A stretch of DNA of 64,000 nt from Pseudoalteromonas piratica. GTDB taxonomy: Bacteria; Pseudomonadota; Gammaproteobacteria; Enterobacterales; Alteromonadaceae. The stretch spans positions 872,501 to 936,500 of the forward strand of contig NZ_CP009888.1 in NCBI RefSeq assembly GCF_000788395.1, read 5' to 3'. The notes under the pieces were generated by a model. It saw nothing but the letters and a program-made list of their open reading frames with translations. It ran no database searches and was not told the origin of the DNA. Position 1 is the stretch's first letter. Each line of letters starts with the position of its first letter. Position numbers and translations under genes: made by a program. Shown here in pieces: positions 39,238-48,639 of this stretch.

Positions 39238-40014
39238 ATGGCAAGTTATACCAAACATCAAGCCGGCACATTTTGTTGGACAGAGTTATGCTCACAAGAC
39301 TGGGCATCTGCTAAGGCATTTTATACTTCATTGTTTGATTGGACCTTTGACGATCAGCCAATCGGGGAAGATTTGTTTTATACCATGCTGCAGTTAAACG
39401 GTAAGGATATCGGTGCCATGTATCAAATGGAAAAAGAACGCATTGATAATAAAGTACCCAGCCACTGGTTAAACTACATTGCTGTTGACAGTGTTGATGA
39501 AACATTAGCAAAGGCAATACAAGCTGGTGCTGAAGTGATTGCAGGTCCTCATGATGTAATGGATGCAGGCCGCATGGCTATGTTCTTCGAGCCAAATGGC
39601 GCAATGTTTGCGATATGGCAAGGAAACAAGCATTGTGGCTCGCTAATTAAAAATGAACCGCGCAGCGTTTGCTGGAACGAACTTGCTTCTAAAGATGCTG
39701 CGGCCAGTCGCGAGTTTTATTCATCTGTTTTTGGTTGGCAGTACAAGATTGAAGATATGGATGGCATGCCTTACACCATTTTTACTGTTGGTGATGAGCA
39801 AGTTGCGGGCATGCTTGAAATGAATGAGGAGTGGGGCGATATGCCGGCTCACTGGATGACGTATTTCCAAGTTGATAACTGCGATGCGACTTTAGCACAA
39901 GTTACTGAACTTGGCGGCACCGTGTGCGTACCTGCAACTGATATTCCGAATGTCGGTCGTTTTAGTGTGATTACCGATCCCCAAGGGGGCTTTTTCTCGG
40001 TAATTGAGGTATAG
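39238..40014 (+). CDS. VOC family protein with two glyoxalase-like domains
   Basis: A 258-residue protein made of two tandem VOC modules (about 1-125 and 130-258). Each begins with a FCWTELCSQDWASAKAFYTS-like segment (second: VCWNELASKDAAASREFYSS) and ends near an F..PNGA.FA.W or DPQGGFFSVIE strand. The fold covers metal-dependent dioxygenases, glyoxalase and resistance proteins; the role here is unknown. The ATG at 39238 has aagga seven to eleven bases upstream. Terminators flank the gene on both sides, so it is monocistronic. Confidence 0.87.
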   Translation: MASYTKHQAGTFCWTELCSQDWASAKAFYTSLFDWTFDDQPIGEDLFYTMLQLNGKDIGAMYQMEKERIDNKVPSHWLNYIAVDSVDETLAKAIQAGAEVIAGPHDVMDAGRMAMFFEPNGAMFAIWQGNKHCGSLIKNEPRSVCWNELASKDAAASREFYSSVFGWQYKIEDMDGMPYTIFTVGDEQVAGMLEMNEEWGDMPAHWMTYFQVDNCDATLAQVTELGGTVCVPATDIPNVGRFSVITDPQGGFFSVIEV

Positions 40015-40050
40015 CTCAGTTACAAAAATACGAAAGCTTGTATTTAATCA

Positions 40051-40084
40051 AAAAGATACCATTTCTATAGGGTATCTTTTTTAT
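40051..40084 (+). terminator. Terminator after the VOC gene
   Basis: A 10-bp stem, aaaagatacc (40051-40060) with ggtatctttt (40071-40080), closes a 10-base loop and continues into T-rich sequence. Confidence 0.88.
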
Positions 40085-40098
40085 TGGGAAATAGATTT

Positions 40099-40764
40099 AT
40101 GTCAAAACACGTTGTGGTGACAGGGGCTAATAGAGGAATTGGACTTGCCTTTGTAAAACAGTATATTTCTGAAGGTTTTAAAGTAACGGCTGTCGTTCGA
40201 AACGCCAGTGATGAGCTTATCGCAAGTGGTGCAAACGTGATTAGTGGTATTGATGTTGTTAATGCTGACGATATTACCACCTTAAAGAAAGCCTTAGCAG
40301 GTCAGCAGGTCGATATTTTAATTAATAACGCCGGTGTGTTTAAAAATGAAAGCCTTGCTGATATGGACTTTGCAAGTATTGAAGAGCAAATCAATGTTAA
40401 TGCCATTGCCCCGATTCGCGTCACACATGCGCTGCAAGATAATTTAATTGCTGGCAGTAAAGTAGCAATGATTACAAGTCGAATGGGATCCATAGAAGAT
40501 AATGGCTCCGGTGCATATATTGGCTATCGTATGTCGAAAGCGGCACTTAATGCAGCCAGTAAAAGTATCGCAATTGAACTTGCTGCGCGCGATATTAGCT
40601 TAGCAATTTTGCATCCGGGCTTTGTCCAAACGGCCATGGTAGGCTTTGCTGGTGATATCTCGCCAGAAGTGGCGGCTAGTCGCTTAATTGAACGCATTTA
40701 TGAACTTAACCTCAGTAATACCGGCACATTTTGGCACTCGAATGGTGAGGTTTTACCTTGGTAG
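40099..40764 (+). CDS. Short-chain dehydrogenase/reductase
   Basis: A 221-residue SDR. It shows VVVTGANRGIGLAFVKQYI (residues 5-23), INNAGVF, the Ser in ITSRMGS and the Tyr-x-x-x-Lys in YRMSKAAL. It resembles C-factor-like SDRs of unknown substrate. The ATG at 40099 was chosen over a TTG at 40084, which lies inside the preceding terminator. It is convergent with the M48 protease gene, 7 bases apart. Confidence 0.88.
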   Translation: MSKHVVVTGANRGIGLAFVKQYISEGFKVTAVVRNASDELIASGANVISGIDVVNADDITTLKKALAGQQVDILINNAGVFKNESLADMDFASIEEQINVNAIAPIRVTHALQDNLIAGSKVAMITSRMGSIEDNGSGAYIGYRMSKAALNAASKSIAIELAARDISLAILHPGFVQTAMVGFAGDISPEVAASRLIERIYELNLSNTGTFWHSNGEVLPW

Positions 40765-40771
40765 AGGTTAA

Positions 40772-42652
40772 TTAATCTGTTACAGCGCTAGGCAAATCAA
40801 GTAGTAGCGCAAAACTATACAACATGGTTTGCTCAGCCTCATTTATTTCATTATCCCAGTTTGCTGTAAATTCAATTGCTTGCAAAAATGCATTGCGATT
40901 TTTAACAGGCAAACTAATCAAGGCCGCTAACATTTGATGTGCAGATTGGCTATCAAATTGTGTAATAGGCAGAGCAGTGAGCCCTTTCATATTGAATTGT
41001 TGGCAAGTAGCGACAAAAGCATGTTGTTGATCTTGAATGTCATTGTGACCAATTATTGCGACTAAGCTGACAAAATAACGCCAAGCTTGGATTAACTGCT
41101 TGGTATTACGTGTTTTTAACAGCAATTTATTTTTGGCGCGAGTGGTTTGCATTAAGATGATTTCTAAATAAAGCCAAACTAACAGCTGATGATTAAGTGG
41201 CAGATTTATTTGTTTGTTATCTACCATTAATATTATTTGCCAACACAAATTAGCGAGTTCGTCTTTTTGCTTTCTTGGTAAGCAATCAATGCTGGGTGCT
41301 GCAAGTTCAATCAGTTCAAACCGCTGTTTATTGCATAGCTTAGCTAGTTCAGCCTCAGCAATATCGAGGGTAAAGGCATCGACATATTGAGACGAAAGTA
41401 AATTGTTCAGTTGGTTGCTACGTAGTTCAAAATCATCACTGAGTAAAAGCATCGGTATTAGCGTAAAACATGAGTATGGGTCATGCACCAATTGCGATAA
41501 TTTGGCTGATAAATGGTCAGTATTTGCACGTACAGACGGTTTTATAATAGGTATCGTATTTTCGCTGAAATATTCGCGTGTTGCTGTGAGTTGCATCGCT
41601 TGGTAATTGGCAACATTTGTGCGTTCTTTAAAACCATCTGTAGGGGCTTTAAAACTAGGTTGAAGCTTTTGAATTCGTTTAATAATTGGTGGGTGTGTTG
41701 AAAAAGAGCTGACCCATGGCGTTCTTGTTTGATTAAAAAACAAATGACTATATTGGTGATAATGTGCGTTTCGGTGCGGTAAACGTAATCCAGCAGCCAC
41801 TTTTAGTGCATTAGCGAGCGCTTCAGGGTTACGATTAAATTGACAGGCATTAGCGTCAGCTAAGTATTCACGCCTACGGCAGATTGCCGCTTTAATAAAA
41901 TCTGCGAGCAAAGTGCCAATATAGCCATAGCTAATCAATATGATAGCCGCAACCAGTTCAAACCCCGAAGAATTGTTTCTTCCACGCCTAGATGTTGCGG
42001 CGTGTTGTAAAATCCATTCTCCCAGTAAGCCAATAAAGCTAATTGCAAATGTTGCGGCAACTAAGCGGTTATTTAATTTTATGTCGCCATTCACTATATG
42101 GCTAAATTCATGGGCAACTACAGCTTGAAGTTCATCTCGGGTGAGTTTCTCAAGTGCGCCACGTGTAACCGAAATAACCGCGTTATGGTTGGTATGTCCT
42201 GCGGCAAAGGCATTCACTTGGCTTTGATGCAATTGAATATAAACGCTAGGCACCGTTGTGCGAGCCGCAATTGCCATCTCTTCTACAACGTTAAGCAGTT
42301 GCTTCTCCAGTGGATGAAAGGTGTTGGGTTGTACCCGTGTGGCACCTAATTGCTTGGCAATTTGTCCACCACCAACGCGTAGCTGCCGGTATTTATAAAT
42401 ACCTGTAATTGCAATTAAACTAAATGTAATAACAGCTGAAGGGAGATGCCACTGATAGGGGTTTTGTTCACGGAATACATCCCAACCGCGATATAAAATA
42501 AGATTAAGATTGCTTGCAATACGGGCATCAAAAATAAGGCCAAAAAACCATTGAGCGATAACAACTATTAAGGCCACTGCAAGGCAGAAAAGGCATACCA
42601 ATAATGCACTGGCACGCCTATTTTCAGCTTGTTGCTGAAAGAAGTTTTTCAT
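40772..42652 (-). CDS. M48 family metallopeptidase with long C-terminal extension
   Basis: A 626-residue membrane protease. Two N-terminal membrane segments (about 17-40 and 72-87) precede the M48 domain with zinc motif HEFSH (181-185); two further hydrophobic segments lie at about 205-250. EYLADANACQFNRNPEALA (about 264-282) supplies the third ligand Glu. The C-terminal ~290 residues are a helical region absent from HtpX; it may hold a regulatory or substrate-binding module. It lies 3 bases downstream of lemA, a recurrent pairing. Role: probable quality control of membrane proteins (inference). Confidence 0.9.
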   Translation of the reverse strand: MKNFFQQQAENRRASALLVCLFCLAVALIVVIAQWFFGLIFDARIASNLNLILYRGWDVFREQNPYQWHLPSAVITFSLIAITGIYKYRQLRVGGGQIAKQLGATRVQPNTFHPLEKQLLNVVEEMAIAARTTVPSVYIQLHQSQVNAFAAGHTNHNAVISVTRGALEKLTRDELQAVVAHEFSHIVNGDIKLNNRLVAATFAISFIGLLGEWILQHAATSRRGRNNSSGFELVAAIILISYGYIGTLLADFIKAAICRRREYLADANACQFNRNPEALANALKVAAGLRLPHRNAHYHQYSHLFFNQTRTPWVSSFSTHPPIIKRIQKLQPSFKAPTDGFKERTNVANYQAMQLTATREYFSENTIPIIKPSVRANTDHLSAKLSQLVHDPYSCFTLIPMLLLSDDFELRSNQLNNLLSSQYVDAFTLDIAEAELAKLCNKQRFELIELAAPSIDCLPRKQKDELANLCWQIILMVDNKQINLPLNHQLLVWLYLEIILMQTTRAKNKLLLKTRNTKQLIQAWRYFVSLVAIIGHNDIQDQQHAFVATCQQFNMKGLTALPITQFDSQSAHQMLAALISLPVKNRNAFLQAIEFTANWDNEINEAEQTMLYSFALLLDLPSAVTD

Positions 42653-42655
42653 CAG

Positions 42656-43270
42656 TTAAAGTTGTACGCTTGGTGCTTGACGATACTCTGATTGTGCTAG
42701 TTCTAACATGCTGGCGTCATCTTTATGGCCAAATTTTGCTGCCACGATATTGTTTGGAAAGCTTTGCTTGTAAGTGTTGTATTGCATCACTTCATCATTG
42801 TAAGCCTGGCGAGCAAAAGCAATTTTATTCTCTGTAGAAACAAGCTCTTCATGCAAGTTTTTCACTGTCTCATTGGCTTTCAATTCAGGGTAGTCCTCAA
42901 TTGTTACCTGTAGCCCCGAAAGGGCCTGCGTTAACATATTTTCAGCCCCAGCTAACTTTTTAATAAGAGAGCCGTTACTGGGTGCTTGCTTTGCTTGTTC
43001 TAAACAACTAAGTGCGGCATTTCGGGCTTCAGTTACTTGCTTAAGGGTTGCATGTTCATGGTCAAGATACGCTTTGCAAGTGTTTACTAGGTTGGGGATC
43101 AAGTCATGACGACGGTGTAACTGCACATCAATTTGTGCAAATGCGTTTACAACAAAATTTCTGTATTTCACTAAAGTATTAAAAATAACAATAATGAAAA
43201 CAGCAGCAATCGCGAGTATAAGTAGAAAAATACCGAGCGTTGTGAAGAAGTTATCAATTACACTGGTCAT
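42656..43270 (-). CDS. lemA: LemA family protein
   Basis: A 204-residue protein with an N-terminal membrane helix (about 10-33), then FNTLVKYRNFVVNAFAQIDVQLHRRHDLIPNL (the segment AFAQIDVQLHRRHDLIPNL is the LemA signature), and a helical bundle with YNDEVMQYNTYKQSFPNNIVA near the end. The start of the M48 protease gene lies 3 bases after its stop. Function is unclear; co-occurrence with M48 proteases suggests a partner or substrate adaptor. Confidence 0.93.
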   Translation of the reverse strand: MTSVIDNFFTTLGIFLLILAIAAVFIIVIFNTLVKYRNFVVNAFAQIDVQLHRRHDLIPNLVNTCKAYLDHEHATLKQVTEARNAALSCLEQAKQAPSNGSLIKKLAGAENMLTQALSGLQVTIEDYPELKANETVKNLHEELVSTENKIAFARQAYNDEVMQYNTYKQSFPNNIVAAKFGHKDDASMLELAQSEYRQAPSVQL

Positions 43271-43382
43271 AAACCTTCCTTGAGAAGTGTCTCTAAATTG
43301 TCACACAATGGCGAAAATCGCCAAAAAATTCAACTATTTTGCTATTATAGCGAGAAATACCTTATTAATTTTGAGAGTCTCA

Positions 43383-43760
43383 ATGGAACACGATAACTTA
43401 GCAACGGAAAGTGTAGATATTCCCGTATTTTTTCTAGCTCCTGATGCACCTATTTCTGAAGATGCTGAACCGGCATTTTTTGTTTCAATGGCCTTAACAG
43501 AAATGGTGATGGCTGAGATGTGCCAGAAGATTAATGATGAGGAAACACACACTGTTTTTCTGAGTGATTACGCTTTGCTTGATGTGAATGCCACATGGCA
43601 AGCAGTGGTTGAGCAAGTAGAGTCAGCACAATTACACTTAAAAAAGGGACCACAATTGGCTGTGATGGTGTGTACTCAAACTGGTGAACAGTTTATATCA
43701 CCGTGGCTTGAGTTTGCGCCAGAATTCGATTTAGGCCTTGATGACGAGGATGTTGAATAA
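43383..43760 (+). CDS. Hypothetical acidic protein upstream of cti
   Basis: A 125-residue soluble and strongly acidic protein ending EFDLGLDDEDVE. The ATG at 43383 was chosen because upstream in-frame starts would lie in A/T-rich promoter sequence and give an unlikely extension. Its stop codon is immediately followed by the ATG of cti, so the two are translationally coupled. No family was recognised. Confidence 0.7.
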   Translation: MEHDNLATESVDIPVFFLAPDAPISEDAEPAFFVSMALTEMVMAEMCQKINDEETHTVFLSDYALLDVNATWQAVVEQVESAQLHLKKGPQLAVMVCTQTGEQFISPWLEFAPEFDLGLDDEDVE

Positions 43761-46091
43761 ATGAGAAAGTTCGTTGTTTTATTGCTAATTTTAGTGGTGT
43801 CAGGTTGTACTGTTATGGCGGTTAATAACTGGCAGCAGAAATATGGTTCGCCTGAAGTGAAACAACGAATTGTCGATAGTCAAACAGACCAAGGTCAGTT
43901 TTATCATGATGCTGTTAAGCCCGTATTAGAAAGTCGCTGTGTTGTTTGTCATGGCTGCTATGATGCGCCGTGTCAGTTAAAATTAACCTCACCTGCGGGC
44001 ATCGATCGAGGAGTTAGCAAACAAGTTGTTTACGATGGTACTCGCTTGGTTGCAGCCACTCCGCATCGCTTATTTGTTGATGCACAATCAACCTCACAAT
44101 GGCGTGATCTTGGCTTTTCGCCAGTATTAAATGAATACCCCGAATCGCCAACAAATAACTTGGCTGCCAGTGTGCTTTACAACAGTTTGTTAGTTAAGAA
44201 GTCTAACCCATTACCACAGGTGGCCAAGCTTGGCAGCGAGTATGACTTTTCGTTAGACCGTTCGGCTAATTGTGCGAGCATCGAAAATTATCGAGATACT
44301 GTAGCAAAACAGCCTAATTTAGGCATGCCTTATGGCTTTCCAGCCATTAGTGACGACGAATTTAACGTATTACAGCACTGGCTAATGCAAGGTGCGAAAA
44401 TGGCAAGCTTAGCACCTGTTGATGAATATACTCACCAGCAGGTAAAAAAGTGGGAAGCGTTTTTAAATCAAGACTCAGCTAAACATCAATTGATGTCGCG
44501 CTATATTTATGAGCATTGGTTTTTAACCAATATCTATTTTACAAACGCAAATGACGTCACTTACTACAAACTTGTTCGCTCAAAAACACCACCGGGCGAG
44601 CCTATAGAGGTGATAGCAACCCGCCGACCGTTTGATGACCCGAAAGTAGAGCGCGTTTATTACCGCTTAACACGTAATCAAGCCAGTATTTTAGCTAAAA
44701 ATCATATTCCGTTGGCACTTAATAACAAAGAGTTGGCTAGGCTGCATCAGTTATTCCTAGAAACAAACTATGAGGTTGCTCAATTGCCGAGTTATCAAGT
44801 GGAGGTAGCCTCAAATCCATTCAAGAGCTTTGCTCAAATACCAACTGAAGTGAAATACCAATTTTTATTGGACCATGCACAAACAATCATTATGGGTTTT
44901 ATTAAAGGCCCTGTTTGCCGAGGGCAAGTAGCGTTAAATGTGATTAATGATCACTTTTGGGTCGCCTTTGTTGAGCCTAAGCGTGTTGGTAATGCCAATA
45001 TGGATGAGTTCTTTCATCAAATGGATGACTATTTAGCCATGCCTGCACAAGAACAAAGCAATGCGTTACCCATTAGCAGTTGGCTGAAGTATTCACGCTT
45101 GCAAGCAAAATTCTTGGAACAGAAAAATGCGAAAATGAATACATCATTTGCTGATGGCAAAGGGCTTGATATGTCGCTTGTTTGGCAAGGAGAAGGGCAT
45201 AATGATAATGCCGCACTAACTATTTTTAGGCATTTTGATAGTGCGACTGTTGTCAAAGGCTTTGTTGGGCAAGCGCCAAAAACCATGTGGGTACTTGACT
45301 ACAGTTTATTCGAACGTATCCACTATTTGCTCGTCGCTGGTTTTGATGTTTATGGTAATGTTGGCCATCAGCTTATAACGCGATTGTATATGGACTTTTT
45401 ACGTATGGAAGGCGAGCAAAACTTTTTGGCATTTTTACCACCTGAAGAACGTAAAAAGTTAAACGCACATTGGTATCGCGAGGCACCAAAAAGCCTAGTT
45501 GAGTACTTAAAATCGAATGAGCAATTTAACCAACCTTCAGGCGTTGAGTTTAGCTCGGATGATTTACAAGGGGAGCTTTATAGCAAAATAAAGCAGCATT
45601 TGGCGGCTGTCTTAAATACCCGCTATGAGCTCGACAATGACGGCGTGAGCCAAGCTCTTGAACAATTGAATCGGCTTCCTAATACGGCGGTAGAACAACT
45701 CGCGCAAGTATCGTTTATTCTTGTTAAAGATGGCGACAAACACACAAGCTATAGTTTGCTGCATCATAATGCACACCTTAATATTTCAAGCTTACTGAAT
45801 GAAGGCGCACAGCGTGCACCAAAGGAAGATACAGCCAGTTTAGTTAATGGGTTTATCGGTGATTACCCAGCCGTGCTGTTCTATTTAGAGAAAGAGCAAG
45901 TGGATGAATTTGTCGGCAAACTGCAAGCCGTTAACTCAGAGAAAAGTTATATAGCGCTTAAAAATCAGTTTGCGATTAGGCGAACTCACCCAGAATTTTG
46001 GCGATATAGCGACATTTTGCATAAAACTGCTAAACAAGCATTAACAGTTGAATATGGAATCTTTGATTACAATCGTTTTGAGAACAAATAG
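43761..46091 (+). CDS. cti: Fatty acid cis/trans isomerase
   Basis: A 776-residue periplasmic heme enzyme that converts cis- to trans-unsaturated fatty acids in membrane phospholipids, stiffening the membrane under solvent or heat stress. The N-terminus is a signal sequence (about 1-20) with a possible lipobox LVVSGC (Cys16). The cytochrome c-type heme site is CVVCH (60-64), followed by GCYDAPCQL. Full length compared with Pseudomonas Cti. It starts directly after the stop of the acidic 125-residue protein. Confidence 0.95.
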   Translation: MRKFVVLLLILVVSGCTVMAVNNWQQKYGSPEVKQRIVDSQTDQGQFYHDAVKPVLESRCVVCHGCYDAPCQLKLTSPAGIDRGVSKQVVYDGTRLVAATPHRLFVDAQSTSQWRDLGFSPVLNEYPESPTNNLAASVLYNSLLVKKSNPLPQVAKLGSEYDFSLDRSANCASIENYRDTVAKQPNLGMPYGFPAISDDEFNVLQHWLMQGAKMASLAPVDEYTHQQVKKWEAFLNQDSAKHQLMSRYIYEHWFLTNIYFTNANDVTYYKLVRSKTPPGEPIEVIATRRPFDDPKVERVYYRLTRNQASILAKNHIPLALNNKELARLHQLFLETNYEVAQLPSYQVEVASNPFKSFAQIPTEVKYQFLLDHAQTIIMGFIKGPVCRGQVALNVINDHFWVAFVEPKRVGNANMDEFFHQMDDYLAMPAQEQSNALPISSWLKYSRLQAKFLEQKNAKMNTSFADGKGLDMSLVWQGEGHNDNAALTIFRHFDSATVVKGFVGQAPKTMWVLDYSLFERIHYLLVAGFDVYGNVGHQLITRLYMDFLRMEGEQNFLAFLPPEERKKLNAHWYREAPKSLVEYLKSNEQFNQPSGVEFSSDDLQGELYSKIKQHLAAVLNTRYELDNDGVSQALEQLNRLPNTAVEQLAQVSFILVKDGDKHTSYSLLHHNAHLNISSLLNEGAQRAPKEDTASLVNGFIGDYPAVLFYLEKEQVDEFVGKLQAVNSEKSYIALKNQFAIRRTHPEFWRYSDILHKTAKQALTVEYGIFDYNRFENK

Positions 46092-46207
46092 TTAATGATT
46101 TTGAGGGATATTATCTTTGTGAAACTGATGTAAACAGTTTGCTAATACTTGATTTGTCCCTAAATAATTTGGCAAAATCTGATAATTCGTTCTAGTTGAG
46201 AATAACA

Positions 46208-46708
46208 ATGAAAATTTTACTAGCGATATGCATTCTTGTATTACCGTTTTTTGCAAAAGCCGATAAAGTTCAACGTAAATGTTATAGCTCTGATGGTACT
46301 GTTAAGTTCACAACGCGTCGCTGTGCGCCGGGTGAGCGAGAAGAAATTATTAACAGTGGTCAATCATTAATACAATTTGCTCAAAAAGCGAGTAACAACG
46401 TGACTGGCCTAAATAGTGGTTTTGATAATTCTGATCTCACTTACTTTTTAAAGCAAAATTACTCTCAAACTGCGTGGAGTGAAAATATTATTCGCAGCTA
46501 CTTAGAACCAAAAGAGGCTGTAGTCGTTGTTGATACGTTTCGTATTTATAAACTTGAAGAAATTTGCCAAGCCACAATGAATTGGATTGACCAATATCCG
46601 CATTCACGTTTTGATTTATCTTCTATGCGATTAGAGTTCAATACCGGTGAAACGTTTGCTGCGCGCTATGTGAAAAAGTCGCAGTGTGATTTTGAGTTAA
46701 GGCAATAA
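46208..46708 (+). CDS. Hypothetical exported protein (DUF4124-like start)
   Basis: A 166-residue protein with a signal peptide (about 1-18, ending FFAKA). The mature start VQRKCYSSDGTVKFTTRRCAPG resembles the DUF4124 domain found at the N-terminus of many small periplasmic proteins. The rest is not recognised. The ATG at 46208 was chosen over a start four codons upstream because it begins a standard signal peptide (MKILLA). Confidence 0.7.
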   Translation: MKILLAICILVLPFFAKADKVQRKCYSSDGTVKFTTRRCAPGEREEIINSGQSLIQFAQKASNNVTGLNSGFDNSDLTYFLKQNYSQTAWSENIIRSYLEPKEAVVVVDTFRIYKLEEICQATMNWIDQYPHSRFDLSSMRLEFNTGETFAARYVKKSQCDFELRQ

Positions 46709-46756
46709 TTCACGCTTTTTGATACACTAGACCCAGTTTAATTTTAGAGAAAAAAA

Positions 46757-47377
46757 ATGTCTGCGAATGTGAATAAAATCTGCACGATGCTTGAAATGCA
46801 AAATGCAATGAATACCAAAGTGCATGCTGAATGGTTTAACCAAGGTTTTGAATGGTACCGTGCTATTTGGGTTGAATGCGCTGAAATGCTTGATCATTAC
46901 GGTTGGAAGTGGTGGAAAAAACAAACGCCAGATACAGAGCAGGTTATTCTTGAGCTAGTCGATATTTTTCACTTTGGTTTATCACTTCGCATCGATGGTA
47001 CAACAAGCTACCAAGAGATTGCTGAGCAACTTACCAGTGAACTTGAACAGCCAACGCAAGCTGAAGACTTCAAGCAAACTCTAGAGTTATTAGCTGCAAG
47101 TGCAGTGGCAAATAAAACATTTGATGCAGCGGCATTCGCTGGTTGTATGGCGCAAATCGGTATGGATATTGATGATTTATACCGTGGATATGTGGGTAAA
47201 AATACGCTGAACTTTTTCCGTCAGGACCATGGCTATAAAGATGGTAGCTATATTAAGGTATGGCATGGACAAGAAGATAACGAGCACTTAGTTGAAGTAG
47301 TTAAGTCACTTGATATTAACCAAGCGAACTTTGCTGACTTAGTGTATCAAGGTTTAAAAGAACGTTATCCAGCTTAA
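46757..47377 (+). CDS. Dimeric all-alpha dUTPase family protein
   Basis: A 206-residue helical nucleotide pyrophosphatase that probably converts dUTP to dUMP, keeping uracil out of DNA. The magnesium-binding signature is seen in WVECAEMLDHYGWKWWKK (E-x-x-E, about 38-41) and ILELVDIFHFGLSL (E-x-x-D, about 61-64). Resembles the dimeric dUTPases of Alteromonadales and some phages, distinct from trimeric Dut. A terminator follows. Confidence 0.88.
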   Translation: MSANVNKICTMLEMQNAMNTKVHAEWFNQGFEWYRAIWVECAEMLDHYGWKWWKKQTPDTEQVILELVDIFHFGLSLRIDGTTSYQEIAEQLTSELEQPTQAEDFKQTLELLAASAVANKTFDAAAFAGCMAQIGMDIDDLYRGYVGKNTLNFFRQDHGYKDGSYIKVWHGQEDNEHLVEVVKSLDINQANFADLVYQGLKERYPA

Positions 47378-47394
47378 TTACTTTGCAAGATAAG

Positions 47395-47419
47395 AAGGTC
47401 GCAGATTGCGACCTTTTTT
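47395..47419 (+). terminator. Terminator of the dUTPase gene
   Basis: A perfect 9-bp stem, aaggtcgca (47395-47403) with tgcgacctt (47407-47415), is followed by six T. It lies between convergent genes; on the minus strand the stem is followed by a mixed sequence, so it serves mainly the plus strand. Confidence 0.92.
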
Positions 47420-47425
47420 GTTTGT

Positions 47426-47737
47426 TCAGTGTGAGTGTGAAGTGATGTATTCGGCTATTTTAGTCGCTTCGCCTTTACTCATAGTTTTAAAGACAGGCAT
47501 TTTAGTATTACTCTCACCTTGTTTCATTTTATGAACAAGTTGCCACTCTTCTAACCCAGTTCCTATATTGGCAGGAATACCTTTTAAGAAATTTCCTTTG
47601 CCACTTTGTCGATGGCATCCAGCGCAGTGATATTCGTAGAGTGCTTGGCCAGACTTTATTGAAGGGTGGTCATGAGCATCATCATTGCAAGCGGTCACTA
47701 TCAGAAATAAGAATATCATTACACCGATTTTAAACAC
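47426..47737 (-). CDS. Class I cytochrome c lipoprotein
   Basis: A 103-residue mono-heme protein. The GTG start at 47737 is preceded by aaggtg eight bases upstream. The signal peptide ends in IVTAC (Cys17), so it is probably lipid-anchored. The heme site is CAGCH (about 38-42), followed by QSGKGNFLKGIPANIGTG; the axial Met is probably in NTKMPVF. A small electron carrier, partner unknown. Confidence 0.85.
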   Translation of the reverse strand: MFKIGVMIFLFLIVTACNDDAHDHPSIKSGQALYEYHCAGCHRQSGKGNFLKGIPANIGTGLEEWQLVHKMKQGESNTKMPVFKTMSKGEATKIAEYITSHSH

Positions 47738-47925
47738 TTTGTCACCTTAGGTAGCTGATAAGTCATTAAGTTGTTTTAGGCAAAAGCACATTACTTATTC
47801 AAAGTATTAAATAGTGAACATGAGTAGTGCCGATATGTGGGGTAAGCCTATAAAAGTTGACCCCTTCTGAAAACTTATGACTTCCCTTCAATTCTGTCAA
47901 CTTGATGATTCACTCATATTTTAAA

Positions 47926-48582
47926 TTAGCGAATAGGTAACAGAGAGCGGTAATCTTCTATTGAAATATAGCCCGGTAATGTGCGTGTTTCTTTTGTGGA
48001 GTCTGGATTAGCCACAGCCAGCAAATGTTTAATACCATACAGCTTGGCTGCGTCTAATACAGCAAGGCTATCATCGACAAATAGCGTTCGCTCTTTGTCA
48101 AAACCAAGTTTTTGCTCAACCTGCTGCCATAAGCTTTGTGACTCTTTACTAACGCCAAATTCGTGAGTCGATATTAGTGCATCTAAGTGCACATCAAATG
48201 CTGTTTGTTCAATTTTTAATGACAGGCTGTCAGGGTGAGCATTGGTGAGTAAGATTAATGTTTTGCCAGCTTTTTTTAGCGCTTGTAAGAATTCAGGCAC
48301 ATCTTCGCGAACTGTAATAAGGTGTTTGATCTCTTGCTTGAGTTCAACAATGGGTAAGTCGAGCTCTTGTTGCCAGTAATCTAGGCAATACCACTCTATT
48401 TGCCCTTCTACTTTTTGATATTTTTTAGATAATGCTTCAAACGCTTGTTCTTTACTTATGCCGTGCTTTTCGGCAAGTTTTTGCGGGATCAGTTCAAGCC
48501 AATAATGGTTGTCGAAATGAAGGTCTAATAAAGTGCCATCCATATCAAATAAGATGGTGTCAATTTCCTGCCAATTTAACAT
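47926..48582 (-). CDS. yrfG: GMP/IMP nucleotidase, HAD family
   Basis: A 218-residue haloacid dehalogenase-like phosphatase. The motifs are FDMDGTLLDL (residues 12-21), LLTNAHPDSL, and LFVDDSLAVLDAAKLYG. It resembles E. coli YrfG, which dephosphorylates GMP and IMP. It is divergent from nudE, as a modified form of the E. coli yrfG-nudE neighbourhood. Confidence 0.9.
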   Translation of the reverse strand: MLNWQEIDTILFDMDGTLLDLHFDNHYWLELIPQKLAEKHGISKEQAFEALSKKYQKVEGQIEWYCLDYWQQELDLPIVELKQEIKHLITVREDVPEFLQALKKAGKTLILLTNAHPDSLSLKIEQTAFDVHLDALISTHEFGVSKESQSLWQQVEQKLGFDKERTLFVDDSLAVLDAAKLYGIKHLLAVANPDSTKETRTLPGYISIEDYRSLLPIR

Positions 48583-48639
48583 AGGTTTTTTAGTTTAAAC
48601 GTTTTATTATAAATCTAAGCTGTAGTTTAACAGAGTTTT

